From Stutzerimonas nitrititolerans (GTDB lineage Bacteria; Pseudomonadota; Gammaproteobacteria; Pseudomonadales; Pseudomonadaceae), in NCBI RefSeq assembly GCF_003696285.1, contig NZ_RFFL01000004.1, positions 1 to 64,000 on the forward strand: 64,000 nucleotides of DNA. The letters are read 5' to 3'. The position numbers and the translations under genes were made by a program. This document shows positions 1-12,391 of this stretch, piece after piece (the first letter of the stretch is position 1; every line of letters starts with the position of its first letter). Below the pieces are notes generated by a model. The model made no database searches. It was not told where the DNA came from and was given only the letters and a program-made list of their open reading frames with translations.

Positions 1-33
1 AGCTATGAACAATTTTCCCCGGACACTAGTGAA

Positions 34-114
34 GCTCTGCGTGGGAACGCAGTCAGAGGCGCTCTGCGCCTCAGGAGGGACGCAGAGCGTCCGCGTCTTG
101 TACCCACGCAGAGC
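34..114. repeat. Dispersed palindromic repeat, copy 1
   Basis: A perfect 12-bp inverted repeat (GCTCTGCGTGGG at 34-45, CCCACGCAGAGC at 103-114) encloses a smaller palindrome around GACGCAGAGCGTCC. A related copy lies at 50331-50422. It looks like a dispersed REP-like intergenic element. The remaining sequence up to the dapB stop at 358 has no gene that I can support. Confidence 0.7.
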
Positions 115-357
115 GTAGGCACCATCAATGCCGTGCCCGTTACGCCAACCTACTCAGGCCTCAGGCAGGCCTGCGGACCGCAATCGCCGAAGGCGCGCCT
201 CCACAGGGTCCGGTGCGGCACCGGCTGCTTTCGTGGGAGGCCCGACCTCGGGGCGATGCTTTGAGCCTTGGCAGGCCTGCGATCGGCAATTGTCGCGAGG
301 ACACATCTCCCACCAGTTCGGGGGAGTATCTGCCGCTTTGCGAACGGCTGTTTTTCG

Positions 358-1167
<810 letters not shown>

Positions 1168-1169
1168 TC

Positions 1170-1247
1170 AAAGCTCCAAGCTGAAAGCCTGAAGCTGGAA
1201 GCTGCCCCGGCGCGTTTCAGGCTTCCGGCTTCAAGCTCCCAGCTTCC
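1170..1247. repeat. Intergenic AAGCT-rich inverted repeat
   Basis: Between dnaJ and dapB the sequence alternates AAGCTCCAAGCTGAAAGCC with complementary GGCTTCAAGCTCCCAGCTT, so it can fold into a long imperfect hairpin. Related AAGCTTCAAG text occurs before rsmA (about 56680-56710) and after prkA (about 61263-61290). This suggests a dispersed family that could also act as a transcription or mRNA end structure. Confidence 0.55.
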
Positions 1248-1249
1248 GA

Positions 1250-2377
1250 TCAGACATCGCCGAAAAAGCGTTTCACACCCTCGAACCAACCGCTGGCCTT
1301 GGGCGAATGAGAGGTGTCGCCCTGAAGCGTGCCACGGAATTCTTCGAGCATTTCACGCTGGCGCTTGCTCAGGTTGACCGGCGTTTCCACCGCCACCCGG
1401 CACAGCAGGTCGCCTGCCGCACCACCACGCACCGGCGCCACACCCTTGCCGCGCAGGCGGAACTGCTTGCCGGTCTGGGTGCCTTCGGGGATCTTCAGCT
1501 TGACCCGGCCATCCAGCGTCGGCACTTCCAGCTCGCCGCCCAGCGCCGCGTCGGCGAAGCTGATCGGCACCTCGCAATACAGATGCTTGCCGTCGCGCTG
1601 GAAGATCGCGTGCTCACGCACGTTGACCACCACGTACAGATCACCCGCCGGGCCACCCTGGGTACCGGCCTCGCCTTCGCCGGTCAGGCGAATGCGGTCG
1701 CCCGTGTCGACGCCTGCGGGCACCTTCACGGAAAGCGTCTTCTGTTCTTCGACGCGGCCCTGGCCGTGGCAGCTGCCACAAGGATCGGAAATCATCTTGC
1801 CGCTGCCATGGCAGCGCGGGCAGGTCTGCTGCACGGAGAAGAAGCCCTGCTGCATGCGCACCTGACCGATGCCACCACAGGTGGTACAGGTGACGGGGCT
1901 GGTGCCCTTCTTGGCACCGGAGCCATTACAGGTCTTGCATTCGGCCAGGGTCGGCACGCGAATGGTCACCGTCGTGCCGCGCACGGCTTCTTCCAGATCC
2001 AGCTCCAGCGTGTAACGCAGGTCGCTGCCGCGCTGGGCACCACCGCGCGAACTGCCGCGGGTGCCGGTGAAGAAATCGCTGAACACGTCGCCGAAGATGT
2101 CGGAGAAGTTGGCGCCGCCATAGGCCGCACCTGCGCCAGCCCCCATCTGCGGATCGACACCGGCGTGGCCGTACTGGTCGTAGGCCTGGCGCTTGCTCGC
2201 ATCGGAAAGCACTTCGTAGGCTTCGTTGGCTTCCTTGAAGGCTTCCTCAGCCGCCTTGTCACCCGGATTGCGATCGGGGTGGTGCTTCATGGCGAGGCGG
2301 CGGTAAGCCTTTTTCAGCTCCGCCTCGCTGGCGCCACGCTCGACACCCAGCACCTCGTAATAATCACGTTTGGCCAT
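1250..2377 (-). CDS. dnaJ: Chaperone DnaJ (Hsp40)
   Basis: DnaJ is the co-chaperone that delivers unfolded clients to DnaK and stimulates its ATPase. The 375-residue protein shows the full type I layout: a J domain (residues 1-70) with HPD at 33-35, a Gly/Phe-rich linker (about 75-117), then four CxxCxGxG zinc motifs beginning at Cys147, 164, 186 and 200, and a C-terminal client-binding region. An AGGAAA ribosome site precedes the ATG. It follows dnaK on the same strand after a 170-bp gap, so it may be read from the dnaK or grpE heat-shock promoters; no clear sigma32 site was seen in the gap itself. Confidence 0.98.
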   Translation of the reverse strand: MAKRDYYEVLGVERGASEAELKKAYRRLAMKHHPDRNPGDKAAEEAFKEANEAYEVLSDASKRQAYDQYGHAGVDPQMGAGAGAAYGGANFSDIFGDVFSDFFTGTRGSSRGGAQRGSDLRYTLELDLEEAVRGTTVTIRVPTLAECKTCNGSGAKKGTSPVTCTTCGGIGQVRMQQGFFSVQQTCPRCHGSGKMISDPCGSCHGQGRVEEQKTLSVKVPAGVDTGDRIRLTGEGEAGTQGGPAGDLYVVVNVREHAIFQRDGKHLYCEVPISFADAALGGELEVPTLDGRVKLKIPEGTQTGKQFRLRGKGVAPVRGGAAGDLLCRVAVETPVNLSKRQREMLEEFRGTLQGDTSHSPKASGWFEGVKRFFGDV

Positions 2378-2547
2378 AAATTTCCTGAACCTTCAAATTC
2401 GTACCCTCCAGACACGCCGACGCGGGAGCAAGCCCCCGCGCAGCGGTCACGCCTGTCGCGAACGCGTCGCGGCAAGCCGGAAGGACAGGCAACCCGCGCT
2501 GTTTGCGACAGGCTGCGCGCCCTTCCATGTGGGTCACAAGTGGCGGA

Positions 2548-4461
<1,914 letters not shown>

Positions 4462-4537
4462 TTGTCTATCTCCGAAATCTTGGATGAAATCCGCGCCTGT
4501 TTACCGGCTGCGGGTAACACAAAAACGCTTGGCTACC

Positions 4538-4566
4538 AGATGGGGGTCGGCAGCCAGAATTCAAGC
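4538..4566 (-). promoter_or_regulatory. Sigma32-type promoter of dnaK
   Basis: On the minus strand CTTGAAT is followed after about 13 bp by CCCCATCT, close to the sigma32 consensus CTTGAAA...CCCCATNT. The -35 part overlaps the grpE stop codon region, so dnaK can be induced separately from grpE. Confidence 0.75.
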
Positions 4567-5130
4567 CTTCTCGTCAATCGAAGGCGGGGTTTGCGCCGGC
4601 GCCTTGCTGACCACCACCATTGCCGGACGCAGCAGACGGCCGTTGAGCAGGTAACCCTTCTGGAACACCTTCAGCACGCTGCCCGGTTCGGTGTGCGTGC
4701 TTTCCTCCATCGCCATGGCCTGATGATGCTCCGGATTGAACGGCTGGCCATGGGGATCGACCGGCTCGAGCTGGTAGCGTCCCAGCGTGTCCAGCAACAG
4801 CTTCAGCGTCAGCTCGACACCCTCGCGCATCGGCCGGATCGCCTCGTCGTCGGGGCTGGAAAGCTCGAGCCCACGCTCGAGGCTGTCGACCACCGCCAGC
4901 AGGTCACCGGCGAATTTCTCCAGGGCGAACTTATGCGCCTTCTCCACATCCTGTTCGGCGCGACGACGGATGTTCTGCAACTCGGCCGCAGTACGCAGAG
5001 ACTGATCCTGCGCAGCCGCCAGCTGTTCCTCGAGGGACTGTACGCGTGCTGCCAGATCCTCGGTCACCTCGGCTTGCGCCTCTTCATTCTCTTCGGGGAC
5101 CTGGTTATCCAGGTTCTGCTCATCGGCCAT
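4561..5130 (-). CDS. grpE: Nucleotide exchange factor GrpE
   Basis: GrpE releases ADP from DnaK and resets the chaperone cycle. The 189 residues have an acidic N-terminus, a long coiled-coil region (about 25-75, rich in RVQSLEEQL and [12 protein letters not shown]) and the C-terminal beta domain with the family motif NPEHHQAMA. It is the first gene of the minus-strand grpE-dnaK-dnaJ cluster, divergent from recN. A strong sigma32 promoter lies about 50-80 bp upstream of the ATG, and a GAGGAGGAT ribosome site is adjacent. Confidence 0.98.
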   Translation of the reverse strand: MADEQNLDNQVPEENEEAQAEVTEDLAARVQSLEEQLAAAQDQSLRTAAELQNIRRRAEQDVEKAHKFALEKFAGDLLAVVDSLERGLELSSPDDEAIRPMREGVELTLKLLLDTLGRYQLEPVDPHGQPFNPEHHQAMAMEESTHTEPGSVLKVFQKGYLLNGRLLRPAMVVVSKAPAQTPPSIDEKA

Positions 5131-5181
5131 GTGATCCTCCTCATCAAGACGTCAGCGAGCCAGCGCTCGCGCTTGAGCGCC

Positions 5182-5212
5182 TATATGGGGGCGCGAAAGC
5201 GAGGTTCAAGGG
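5182..5212 (-). promoter_or_regulatory. Sigma32 promoter of grpE
   Basis: The minus strand reads CCCTTGAA, a spacer of about 14 bp, then CCCCCATATA. Both elements match the sigma32 consensus well. The site sits in the divergent grpE/recN intergenic region and is the main heat-shock start for the chaperone cluster. Confidence 0.85.
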
Positions 5213-5282
5213 AAAAACCGAATGCCATCAACAACGAGTATCGCCAGTTGCGATCTGCCGCTTGAAGCGGCCCGCAAAACCA

Positions 5283-5298
5283 CTGTATAAATAGCCAG
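5283..5298 (+). promoter_or_regulatory. LexA (SOS) box of recN
   Basis: CTGTATAAATAGCCAG fits the LexA pattern CTG-N10-CAG with the TATA-rich core typical of Pseudomonas SOS boxes. It ends 22 bp before the recN ATG, so LexA bound here would block recN transcription. Confidence 0.85.
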
Positions 5299-5320
5299 CC
5301 ACGAAACCGGGAGCCCTGCC

Positions 5321-6994
5321 ATGCTGGTTCATCTGTCCGTTCACAACTACGCCATCGTCGAACACCTCGATCTCGAACTGCAGCGCGGCATGAGCGTGAT
5401 CAGCGGGGAAACCGGTGCCGGCAAATCGATCATGCTCGACGCCCTCGGCCTCACCCTGGGCGATCGCGCCGACAGCAGCGTCGTGCGCGTCGGCGCGGAC
5501 AAGGCCGACATCCTCGCCAGCTTCGACCTGGATGACATCCCCGATGCGCGCGCCTGGCTCGCCGAGCGCGACCTGGACAATGACGGCCCCTGCATCCTGC
5601 GTCGCGTCATCACCGCCGAAGGGCGCTCGCGCGGCTACATCAACGGCACGCCCTGCCCCCAGGGCGACCTCAAGGCGCTCGGCGAGCTGTTGATCGACAT
5701 CCACGGCCAGCACGAGCACCAGTCATTGCTCAAGACCGATACCCATCGCCGCCTGCTGGACGAATACAGCGGCAGCCAGGAACTCGCCCGCCAGGTGCAA
5801 CTGGCCGCGCAACGCTGGCGCCAGACCCGGCAGGCCCTGGAGCGGCTGAGCAATACCAGCGATGACCAGCGCGCACGCCACCAGCTGCTGAGCTACCAGC
5901 TGGAAGAGCTGGAAGCGCTAGCCCTCGAGGACGGCGAGCTGGAACAGCTGGAGCATGAGCACAAGAACCTGGCCAACGCCGAACAGCTGCTCGGCACCTG
6001 CCGTCAGGTGCTGGACATGTGCAGCGAAAGCGACGCCGGCAACGTGCTGTCCGCCCTCACCTCGAGCCTGCAGCGCCTCACTGCGTTCCAGAGCCAGCCG
6101 GGCGCACTCGGCGAAGCCGTCAACCTGCTGGCCAGCGCGCAGATCCAGGTGGAAGAAGCCGTCGGCGAGCTGAACCGCTTCCTCGACCATTTCGATTCCG
6201 ACCCCGAGCGCCAGCAGGCGCTGGAAGAACGCCTGGACAGCATCTATACCCTGGCGCGCAAGCATCGCGTGCAGCCACCCGAGCTGCCGGCGCTGCAGCA
6301 GCGCCTGCTCGAAGAACTCGAAAGCCTCAATGCCGATGACGAGGCACTGGAGCGGCTGAGTGAGGAGCTGACGGCCTATGCCCGGCACTACCAGGAGAAG
6401 GCGACCGAGCTGAGCGGCGTTCGACAGCAAGCAGCCGAGGCGCTGGCCGCCTCGGTAGAGACCGAAATCCAGCGACTGGGCATGCCTGGCGGCAAGTTCA
6501 GCATCGCACTCAAACCCAGCGCCGACGGCGAGCATCCTCCGCACGGCCTGGAACAGGTGGAGTTTCTCGTCAGCGCCAACCCCGGCCAGCCGCTGCGCCC
6601 ATTGGCAAAGGTGGCTTCAGGCGGCGAGCTCTCGCGCATCAGCCTGGCGATCCAGGTAATCACCGCACAGACCTCGCGCATACCGACCCTCGTATTCGAT
6701 GAAGTCGATGTGGGCATCGGCGGCCCTACCGCCGAAGTGGTCGGCCAGCTGCTGAGGCGCCTCGGCGAGCGCGGCCAGGTGTTGACCGTCACTCACCTTC
6801 CGCAGGTTGCCGCCCAAGGTCACCATCACCTGTTCGTGCACAAGGCCCGGGGGCGCGACGAAACCCATACGGCGGTCGCCACGCTGCAAGATCACGAACG
6901 CATCGAGGAGGTCGCTCGCATGCTGGGCGGGGTCGACCTGACCGAGCAGGCCCTGGCCCATGCACGGCAGATGATCAGCACCGCCCAGGCATGA
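5321..6994 (+). CDS. recN: DNA repair protein RecN
   Basis: RecN is an SMC-like ATPase used in double-strand break repair. The 557-residue protein has a Walker A GETGAGKS at residues 29-36, a central coiled coil (about 150-350), the ABC signature ASGGELSRISLA and Walker B LVFDEVDVGIGG near the C-terminus. It is divergent from grpE and preceded by a LexA box, which explains SOS induction. A shared terminator separates it from the convergent fur gene. Confidence 0.98.
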   Translation: MLVHLSVHNYAIVEHLDLELQRGMSVISGETGAGKSIMLDALGLTLGDRADSSVVRVGADKADILASFDLDDIPDARAWLAERDLDNDGPCILRRVITAEGRSRGYINGTPCPQGDLKALGELLIDIHGQHEHQSLLKTDTHRRLLDEYSGSQELARQVQLAAQRWRQTRQALERLSNTSDDQRARHQLLSYQLEELEALALEDGELEQLEHEHKNLANAEQLLGTCRQVLDMCSESDAGNVLSALTSSLQRLTAFQSQPGALGEAVNLLASAQIQVEEAVGELNRFLDHFDSDPERQQALEERLDSIYTLARKHRVQPPELPALQQRLLEELESLNADDEALERLSEELTAYARHYQEKATELSGVRQQAAEALAASVETEIQRLGMPGGKFSIALKPSADGEHPPHGLEQVEFLVSANPGQPLRPLAKVASGGELSRISLAIQVITAQTSRIPTLVFDEVDVGIGGPTAEVVGQLLRRLGERGQVLTVTHLPQVAAQGHHHLFVHKARGRDETHTAVATLQDHERIEEVARMLGGVDLTEQALAHARQMISTAQA

Positions 6995-7009
6995 GCGCGA
7001 TTCACGCAT

Positions 7010-7041
7010 GAAAAAGGCGACCCGCGGGTCGCCTTTTTTGC
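7010..7041. terminator. Bidirectional terminator between recN and fur
   Basis: AAAAAGGCGACCCG and CGGGTCGCCTTTTTT form a perfect hairpin flanked by A and T runs. It can therefore end transcription of both convergent genes, recN (plus) and fur (minus). Confidence 0.9.
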
Positions 7042-7063
7042 ACTTGCCATGTCAAAGCCGTTA

Positions 7064-7471
7064 TCACTCGGCTTTCTTGCGCACGTAGAGCACCAGATTG
7101 TGATCGACCAATTCGTAGCCGTGGCGCGCGACGATCTCTTTCTGCAGATTTTCGATGTCGTGATCGAAGAATTCGATGACATCGCCGGTATCGACGCAGA
7201 CCATGTGATCGTGATGGCCACCGTCGGCCAGCTCGAATACCGCATGGCCGCCATCGAAGTTGTGGCGGACAACCAGTCCCGCCGCCTCGAATTGCGTCAG
7301 CACACGATAGACCGTAGCCAGCCCGACATCCTCGCCGGCCTCCATCAGCGCCTTGTAGACATCTTCCGCACTCATATGGCGTTGATCGGTGCTGTCCAGC
7401 ATCTGCAGGATCTTGACCCGCGGCAGGGTCACCTTGAGGCCAGCTTTGCGTAGTTCGCTATTTTCAACCAT
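7064..7471 (-). CDS. fur: Ferric uptake regulator Fur
   Basis: Fur is the Fe2+-dependent repressor of iron uptake genes. The 135-residue protein starts at MVENSELRKAGLK; an upstream in-frame ATG would add five unlikely residues. The winged helix covers residues 1-80 and the metal site HHDH is at 86-89. It has a single cysteine (Cys92) and lacks the CxxC pair of E. coli Fur; single-cysteine Fur proteins are known in Pseudomonas. It is divergent from bamE, the conserved fur-omlA arrangement. A Fur-like box at 46137-46155 is a likely target in this window. Confidence 0.98.
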   Translation of the reverse strand: MVENSELRKAGLKVTLPRVKILQMLDSTDQRHMSAEDVYKALMEAGEDVGLATVYRVLTQFEAAGLVVRHNFDGGHAVFELADGGHHDHMVCVDTGDVIEFFDHDIENLQKEIVARHGYELVDHNLVLYVRKKAE

Positions 7472-7565
7472 GGTTGGCTTTCTCACTGCTGCTGTTTCGC
7501 AGCCTCCTTCAATACGGGTATGATCCGGGTCTTTGCCCAGCCAAGATAGTGGAAGTCACCCACCG

Positions 7566-8072
7566 ATGCAAAACACCAAGCTCATGCTGTCCAGTCTCAC
7601 GCTTGTGGGTCTGTTCGCACTCGCCGGTTGTTCATTCCCCGGGGTTTACAAGGTCGACATTCAACAGGGCAATGTCGTTACGCAAGACATGATAGACCAG
7701 TTACGCCCGGGAATGACCCGATCTCAAGTGCGGTTTATCATGGGCAGCCCGCTGATCACCGACACCTTCCATGCCAGCCGCTGGGATTACCTGTACAGCA
7801 TCCAGCCTGGCGGCGGGCAGCGCCAGCAGGAGCGTGTCAGCCTGGTGTTCAACGACAGCGATCAACTGGCAGGCCTGGCCGGCGACTTCCTGCCGGGCGT
7901 CAGCCGCGACGAGGCGATCCTGGGCGCCCAGCCGACGACCACCGAACCCCTGCAGCCGACCACGGAAGATGAACGCCCGGCGCCAGGCTCGTTGCTCGAG
8001 CAGATTCAAGGTGACGTCGATGCCGCAGAGCCGGTACCGGTGCCCATCCCCGAACCGCTGGAAACCAACTGA
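7566..8072 (+). CDS. bamE: Outer membrane lipoprotein BamE/OmlA
   Basis: BamE is a small lipoprotein of the BAM complex that inserts beta-barrel proteins into the outer membrane; in pseudomonads it is called OmlA. The start MQNTKLM gives 168 residues with a lipoprotein signal peptide and lipobox LAGC (Cys22). The SmpA/OmlA fold follows, with motifs [17 protein letters not shown] and WDYLY, then a proline- and glutamate-rich tail. It is divergent from fur. The ATG at 7533 would disrupt the signal peptide and was rejected. Confidence 0.96.
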   Translation: MQNTKLMLSSLTLVGLFALAGCSFPGVYKVDIQQGNVVTQDMIDQLRPGMTRSQVRFIMGSPLITDTFHASRWDYLYSIQPGGGQRQQERVSLVFNDSDQLAGLAGDFLPGVSRDEAILGAQPTTTEPLQPTTEDERPAPGSLLEQIQGDVDAAEPVPVPIPEPLETN

Positions 8073-8114
8073 CAAGCGAGTCCACGTCGAGCCCGGTAGA
8101 ACGGGCTCCACACC

Positions 8115-8435
8115 TTATTCCTCAGCCGCCTCGGCCTTGTTCTTCGCCGCCTTGGCGGCGCGCTGCTTGCGCACCTCTTTCGGGTCGGCGATCAAGGGTC
8201 GGTAAATCTCCACCCGCTCGCCCTCTTCCAGCACTCGCTCATCCGGCTTGGCCACTGCCTTGCCGAAAATCCCCAGCGGGGCGGTCGCAAGATCCAGTTC
8301 GGGAAAATGCGCATCCATGCCCGACTGCACCGCTGCCACACGCACCGTCGTGCCCTGAGGCACGGTCAGTCGGAGCAGTTTCTGCTTGTCCGCCCGGGCA
8401 TAGACGACCTCGATGGCAATGGCCTGCTTATCCAT
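8115..8435 (-). CDS. rnfH: RnfH family ubiquitin-like protein
   Basis: RnfH/YfjF proteins have a beta-grasp fold; their function is not settled. The 106-residue product starts MDKQAIAIEVVYA and carries the family stretch EGERVEIYRPLIADPKEVRKQRA, then an Ala/Lys-rich tail. Its start overlaps the end of ratA by 8 bp, so the two are translationally linked, as commonly seen. A longer reading to 8531 lies inside ratA in another frame and was not used. Confidence 0.93.
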   Translation of the reverse strand: MDKQAIAIEVVYARADKQKLLRLTVPQGTTVRVAAVQSGMDAHFPELDLATAPLGIFGKAVAKPDERVLEEGERVEIYRPLIADPKEVRKQRAAKAAKNKAEAAEE

Positions 8436-8862
8436 AGAGTTGCTTCGCGCGATCACAGAAGGCATCGACCAGGGTATTGGCCGCCTGATTGAACAAGGGG
8501 CCAAGCGTGGCCTTGACCAGCGGCCCGGCATAATCGAACGTCAGGTCCAGGCTGATCTTGCAAGCCTTCTCCCCAAGCGCCTTGAATTCCCAGATACCGT
8601 GCAGGTGGCTGAATGGCCCCTCCTGCAGACTCATCTCGATACGCTTGCCCGGCTGCAGCTCGTTGCGGGTCAGAAAGCGCTGACTCATCCCCGCTTTCGC
8701 CACGGTCATGCTGGCTTGCATCTGCGTCTCGCTGGCAGACAGCACTTCGGTGGCGGAGCACCAGGGGAGGAACTGGGGATAGCTGGCTACGTCGTTGACC
8801 ATGTCGAACAATGCGTGCGCCGGGTACGGCAGCAGTGCCGAGCGTTGAATATGTGTCGTCAT
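8428..8862 (-). CDS. ratA: RatA-type START domain protein (coenzyme Q binding)
   Basis: This 144-residue protein belongs to the polyketide cyclase/START family (COQ10/RatA). In E. coli RatA has been reported to bind 50S subunits and block 70S assembly, while homologues such as Coq10 bind ubiquinone. The N-terminus SALLPYPAHALFDMVNDVASYPQFLPWC and the C-terminal SLDLTFDYAGPLVKATLGPLFN are characteristic. It lies divergent to smpB and overlaps rnfH, the conserved order. Whether it acts as a toxin here cannot be told from sequence. Confidence 0.92.
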   Translation of the reverse strand: MTTHIQRSALLPYPAHALFDMVNDVASYPQFLPWCSATEVLSASETQMQASMTVAKAGMSQRFLTRNELQPGKRIEMSLQEGPFSHLHGIWEFKALGEKACKISLDLTFDYAGPLVKATLGPLFNQAANTLVDAFCDRAKQLYG

Positions 8863-9084
8863 GCAGACCCTTCTACTTCATCAGTCGACAGCCAAAGACC
8901 GCCACGACCGTCGACACCAGAGCATCGACAGCAAGGAACCAGCGCCCGCAGCATTCGCCGGATCAAGGCACTACCGGCACACGAGCGAGCGGAAAGATGG
9001 CACATTGTCGGGGATAACGCCCTTCCCTCTCAAGTTTGATGCCACGGCGGCGCGCAGGTTATCGCCAGCCGCAGCGTCACTCCC

Positions 9085-9090
9085 TATAAT
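9085..9090 (+). promoter_or_regulatory. -10 element close to the smpB start
   Basis: A perfect TATAAT ends only 9 bp before the smpB ATG at 9100, and no ribosome site lies between them. If used, the mRNA would be nearly leaderless. A weak -35-like TCGCCA lies 17 bp upstream of the TATAAT. Confidence 0.5.
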
Positions 9091-9099
9091 GCGCAACCT

Positions 9100-9582
9100 A
9101 TGGCCAAACAGAAGAAACAGTCCCCCGGGACCATCGCGCTGAACAAGAAAGCGCTACACGATTACTTCATCGAGCAGAAATTCGAGGCCGGCCTCGTTCT
9201 GGCTGGTTGGGAAGTGAAAAGCCTGCGCGCCGGCAAGGCGCAACTGGTGGACAGCTACGTGCTGCTCAAGGATGGCGAGGCTTGGCTGATGGGCTGCCAC
9301 ATCACCCCGCTGACCACCGCCAGCACCCATGTCATCGCCGACCCGACGCGCACCCGCAAGCTGCTGCTCAACAAGCGCGAGCTGGGCAAGCTGTTCGGCG
9401 CCGTGCAGCAGAAGGGCTACGCCTGTGTCGCCCTTTCGCTGTACTGGAAGAAGCACATGATCAAGTGCGAGATCGCCCTGGCCAAAGGCAAGAAGGAATT
9501 CGACAAGCGCCACACCGAGAAGGAACGCGACTCGGCCCGCGAGATCCAGCGCGCCATGCGTACCAAGGGCAAGGACGACTGA
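9100..9582 (+). CDS. smpB: SsrA-binding protein SmpB
   Basis: SmpB binds tmRNA and brings it to stalled ribosomes for trans-translation. The 160 residues match the family, with N-terminal [35 protein letters not shown] and the basic C-terminal tail [15 protein letters not shown] that enters the mRNA channel. It is divergent from ratA. Its partner RNA ssrA lies about 9.4 kb downstream, on the far side of the lactate locus. The start has no visible ribosome site and a very close -10 element. Confidence 0.98.
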   Translation: MAKQKKQSPGTIALNKKALHDYFIEQKFEAGLVLAGWEVKSLRAGKAQLVDSYVLLKDGEAWLMGCHITPLTTASTHVIADPTRTRKLLLNKRELGKLFGAVQQKGYACVALSLYWKKHMIKCEIALAKGKKEFDKRHTEKERDSAREIQRAMRTKGKDD

Positions 9583-9621
9583 GGCGCCGGCAACCTGGCT
9601 GGCGCTCTGGCGCCAAATCCC

Positions 9622-10404
9622 CTATAGGCCTTTCACCTTGTCGCCGTGCCTGCGTTGCGCCCGGGCCAGGCGCCGAGCTTCCTGCTGCCCCTCGGCCAAT
9701 ACTTCTTGCACGTAGTTGATATGTCGGTGGATCACGTTGCGGGCTTCGTCCGCGCGGCGTGCCATGATCGTCTCGTACAGCTCCCGATGCTGGCTCATGA
9801 GCATGTCGCGGGTTTCGTCACGCAGGGCATACATCCCCCCGATATTGGTCACCACGTTGCGCCTGAGCAGATCGAACAGGCCGCGAATGGTGTGCAGCAA
9901 CACCGCGTTGTGGCTGGCTTCGGCGATGGCCAGGTGGAACTGCGCATCGGCCGCGCCCTCCTCGGCACGGGTCACCTTGCCTTCTCGTGCATAGCAGCTC
10001 TGCAGCGCCTCGAACGCCTCGGTCAGGCGCTGACGATCCACCTCGGTTGCGCGCAACGCGGCGTAATAGGCACAGCTGCCTTCCAAGGTGTGACGAAACT
10101 CCAGCAGATCGCGCTGGGCATCATCATTGTTCTCTAGCAGGTGCAGCAGCGGGTCGCTGAAAGTCGAGCCCAGCGACTCGGCCACGAAGTTACCGCCGCC
10201 GTGGCGACTTACCAGCAGCCCCTTGGCAGCCAGCTTGTGGATCGCCTCCCGAAGCGAAGGCCGCGACACGCCGAACTGTTCCGCCAACGCCCGCTCCGCC
10301 GGCAAGCGCTCGCCCGCCTTGAGCGTGCCCTCGAGGATCATCGCCTCGAGCTGAGTGACTATGTCATCCGCCAGCCGGCGGGGGCGCACCATTCCTACTT
10401 CCAT
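9622..10404 (-). CDS. lldR: GntR/FadR-family lactate regulator LldR
   Basis: A 260-residue transcription factor of the FadR subfamily: an N-terminal winged helix (about residues 5-70, with AEQFGVSRPSLREAIHKLAAKGLL) and a C-terminal all-helical FCD ligand domain containing metal-binding His residues (FHLAIAEASHN, HRELYETI, HRHINYVQE). In pseudomonads LldR represses lactate genes and is released by lactate. I chose the ATG at 10404 because AGAGGG lies at good spacing; a GTG at 10410 has no proper ribosome site. It is divergent from lldP, with two matching operators between them. Confidence 0.92.
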   Translation of the reverse strand: MEVGMVRPRRLADDIVTQLEAMILEGTLKAGERLPAERALAEQFGVSRPSLREAIHKLAAKGLLVSRHGGGNFVAESLGSTFSDPLLHLLENNDDAQRDLLEFRHTLEGSCAYYAALRATEVDRQRLTEAFEALQSCYAREGKVTRAEEGAADAQFHLAIAEASHNAVLLHTIRGLFDLLRRNVVTNIGGMYALRDETRDMLMSQHRELYETIMARRADEARNVIHRHINYVQEVLAEGQQEARRLARAQRRHGDKVKGL

Positions 10405-10415
10405 TTCCACCCTCT

Positions 10416-10430
10416 ACTGGTCTTACCAAT
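10416..10430. promoter_or_regulatory. LldR operator O1 (near lldR)
   Basis: ACTGGTCTTACCAAT is an inverted repeat (ACTGGT/ACCAAT with a 3-bp spacer) 11 bp upstream of the lldR ATG. It fits the FadR/LldR-type operator pattern TTGGT-N3-ACCAA with one mismatch and suggests autoregulation. Confidence 0.75.
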
Positions 10431-10550
10431 AAGATCGAAGCCTAGCGATCGCCTTGAATACCTGCAAGGAGGCCAGCTGCGACCAAAGTCTATGGCGAGC
10501 TAATTGACGCATAAATATCGAGCTCTTACGCTGACTGTCTCTCTCGCACG

Positions 10551-10565
10551 ATTGGTATTACCAAT
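10551..10565. promoter_or_regulatory. LldR operator O2 (near lldP)
   Basis: ATTGGTATTACCAAT is a perfect inverted repeat (ATTGGT/ACCAAT, 3-bp spacer) about 105 bp before lldP. With O1, 135 bp away, it could support looping or separate control of lldR and the lldP operon. Confidence 0.85.
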
Positions 10566-10671
10566 TTACAAGATAGCCAAAAAGCAGAGGAATCAAGCGT
10601 GAGTTCTTTCCATAACAATTCCATGGTCCGCTCCGGGCCCCATCTGAACCGAACTGCAGGGGGAGCCTGAC

Positions 10672-12366
10672 ATGTCCAACGGACTGCTTGCACTTTTCGC
10701 TTTCACACCCATTCTACTCGCAGCGGTCATGCTGATCGGACTTCGTTGGCCGGCCAGCCGCGCCATGCCGCTGGTGTACCTGTTTACGGCGGCCATCGGG
10801 CTGTTCGTCTGGGACATGACCTTCAACCGAATCATCGCCTCGACACTGCAAGGCCTGGTGATCACCCTCGGCCTGTTGTGGATCATCTTCGGCGCCATCC
10901 TGCTGCTGAACACCTTGAAGCATTCCGGCGGCATCACCGCCATTCGTGCCGGCTTCACCACCATCAGCCCTGATCGCCGCATCCAGGCCATCATCATCGC
11001 CTGGCTGTTCGGCTGCTTCATCGAAGGCGCATCCGGCTTCGGCACGCCCGCAGCGATCGCAGCCCCCCTGCTCGTCGCCGTCGGCTTCCCGGCCATGGCC
11101 GCTGTGCTGATGGGCATGCTGGTACAAAGCACGCCGGTATCCTTCGGCGCCGTCGGCACGCCCATCGTGGTGGGCGTCAACAGCGGCCTGGATACCGCGA
11201 CCATCGGTGCGCAACTGGTCGCCCAGGGTTCCAGCTGGGACAGCTTCCTGCAACAGATCACCAGCAGCGTGGCCATCACCCATGCCATCGTCGGGACCGT
11301 GATGCCACTGGTCATGGCAATGATGCTGACGCGTTTCTTCGGCAAGGAAAAAAGCTGGAAAGCCGGCTTTGAAGTACTTCCGTTCGCGATCTTCGCGGGC
11401 CTGGCCTTCACCCTGCCCTACGTCGCCACCGGCGTCTTCCTCGGCCCCGAATTCCCGTCACTGCTGGGTGGCCTGATCGGCCTGGCCATCGTGACCACCG
11501 CAGCTCGTTTCAATTTCCTGGTGCCGAAGAACACTTGGAACTTCGCCGATGCCAAGGAATGGCCGGCAGAGTGGCTGGGCACTGTCGAGATGAAACTCGA
11601 AGACCTTGCTGCTCGCCCGATGAGCGCCTTCCGCGCCTGGCTGCCCTATGTGCTGGTGGGTGCGTTGCTGGTGATAAGCCGAGTCTTCCCTGAAGTCGGT
11701 AGCGCACTGAAGTCGGTGTCCATCGCCTTCGGCAATATCCTTGGCGAGGCAGGAATCAGTGCCAGCATCGAGCCCCTGTTCCTGCCCGGCGGCATTCTCG
11801 TCGCGGTGGTGCTGATCACCTTCTTCCTGCATGGCATGCGCGCATCGGAGCTGAAGGCCGCGGTCAAGGAATCCAGCAGCGTTCTGCTCAGCGCCGGCTT
11901 CGTACTGCTGTTCACCGTGCCGATGGTGCGCATCCTGATCAACTCCGGCGTCAATGGGGCGGACCTGGCCAGCATGCCGATCGTCATGGCGCGTTACGTG
12001 GCCGACAGCGTGGGCGGGATCTATCCATTGCTGGCGCCGTCCGTAGGTGCCCTGGGTGCCTTCCTGGCCGGCTCCAACACTGTCAGCAACATGATGTTCA
12101 GCCAGTTCCAGTTCGGCGTAGCCCAGTCACTGGGGATTTCCGGCGCAATGGTAGTCGCCATCCAGGCCGTGGGCGCCGCCGCTGGTAACATGGTCGCGAT
12201 CCACAACGTGGTCGCGGCATCCGCCACCGTGGGCCTGCTCGGGCGGGAAGGCTCGACGCTGCGCAAGACCGTGTGGCCTACTCTGTACTATGTGCTCTTC
12301 ACGGGGGCGATCGGCCTGATCGCCATCTATATGATGGGCGTTACCGACCCGCTGGTCGGACTATAA
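10672..12366 (+). CDS. lldP: L-lactate permease LldP
   Basis: LldP is the inner-membrane proton symporter for lactate and glycolate. The 564-residue protein is hydrophobic along its whole length, with a dozen or more membrane segments. It carries typical LctP motifs such as [19 protein letters not shown] and [15 protein letters not shown] strong GGGGGAG ribosome site precedes the ATG. It is the first gene after the LldR operators. A small hairpin separates it from lutA, so downstream expression may differ from that of the permease. Confidence 0.97.
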   Translation: MSNGLLALFAFTPILLAAVMLIGLRWPASRAMPLVYLFTAAIGLFVWDMTFNRIIASTLQGLVITLGLLWIIFGAILLLNTLKHSGGITAIRAGFTTISPDRRIQAIIIAWLFGCFIEGASGFGTPAAIAAPLLVAVGFPAMAAVLMGMLVQSTPVSFGAVGTPIVVGVNSGLDTATIGAQLVAQGSSWDSFLQQITSSVAITHAIVGTVMPLVMAMMLTRFFGKEKSWKAGFEVLPFAIFAGLAFTLPYVATGVFLGPEFPSLLGGLIGLAIVTTAARFNFLVPKNTWNFADAKEWPAEWLGTVEMKLEDLAARPMSAFRAWLPYVLVGALLVISRVFPEVGSALKSVSIAFGNILGEAGISASIEPLFLPGGILVAVVLITFFLHGMRASELKAAVKESSSVLLSAGFVLLFTVPMVRILINSGVNGADLASMPIVMARYVADSVGGIYPLLAPSVGALGAFLAGSNTVSNMMFSQFQFGVAQSLGISGAMVVAIQAVGAAAGNMVAIHNVVAASATVGLLGREGSTLRKTVWPTLYYVLFTGAIGLIAIYMMGVTDPLVGL

Positions 12367-12391
12367 GAAAAAACAGAAACATGAAACGAGC

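Noticed and set aside
2378-2547. Separate sigma32 promoter for dnaJ
   Set aside because: A TTGAA occurs on the minus strand, but no CCCCAT-type -10 follows at a usable distance.
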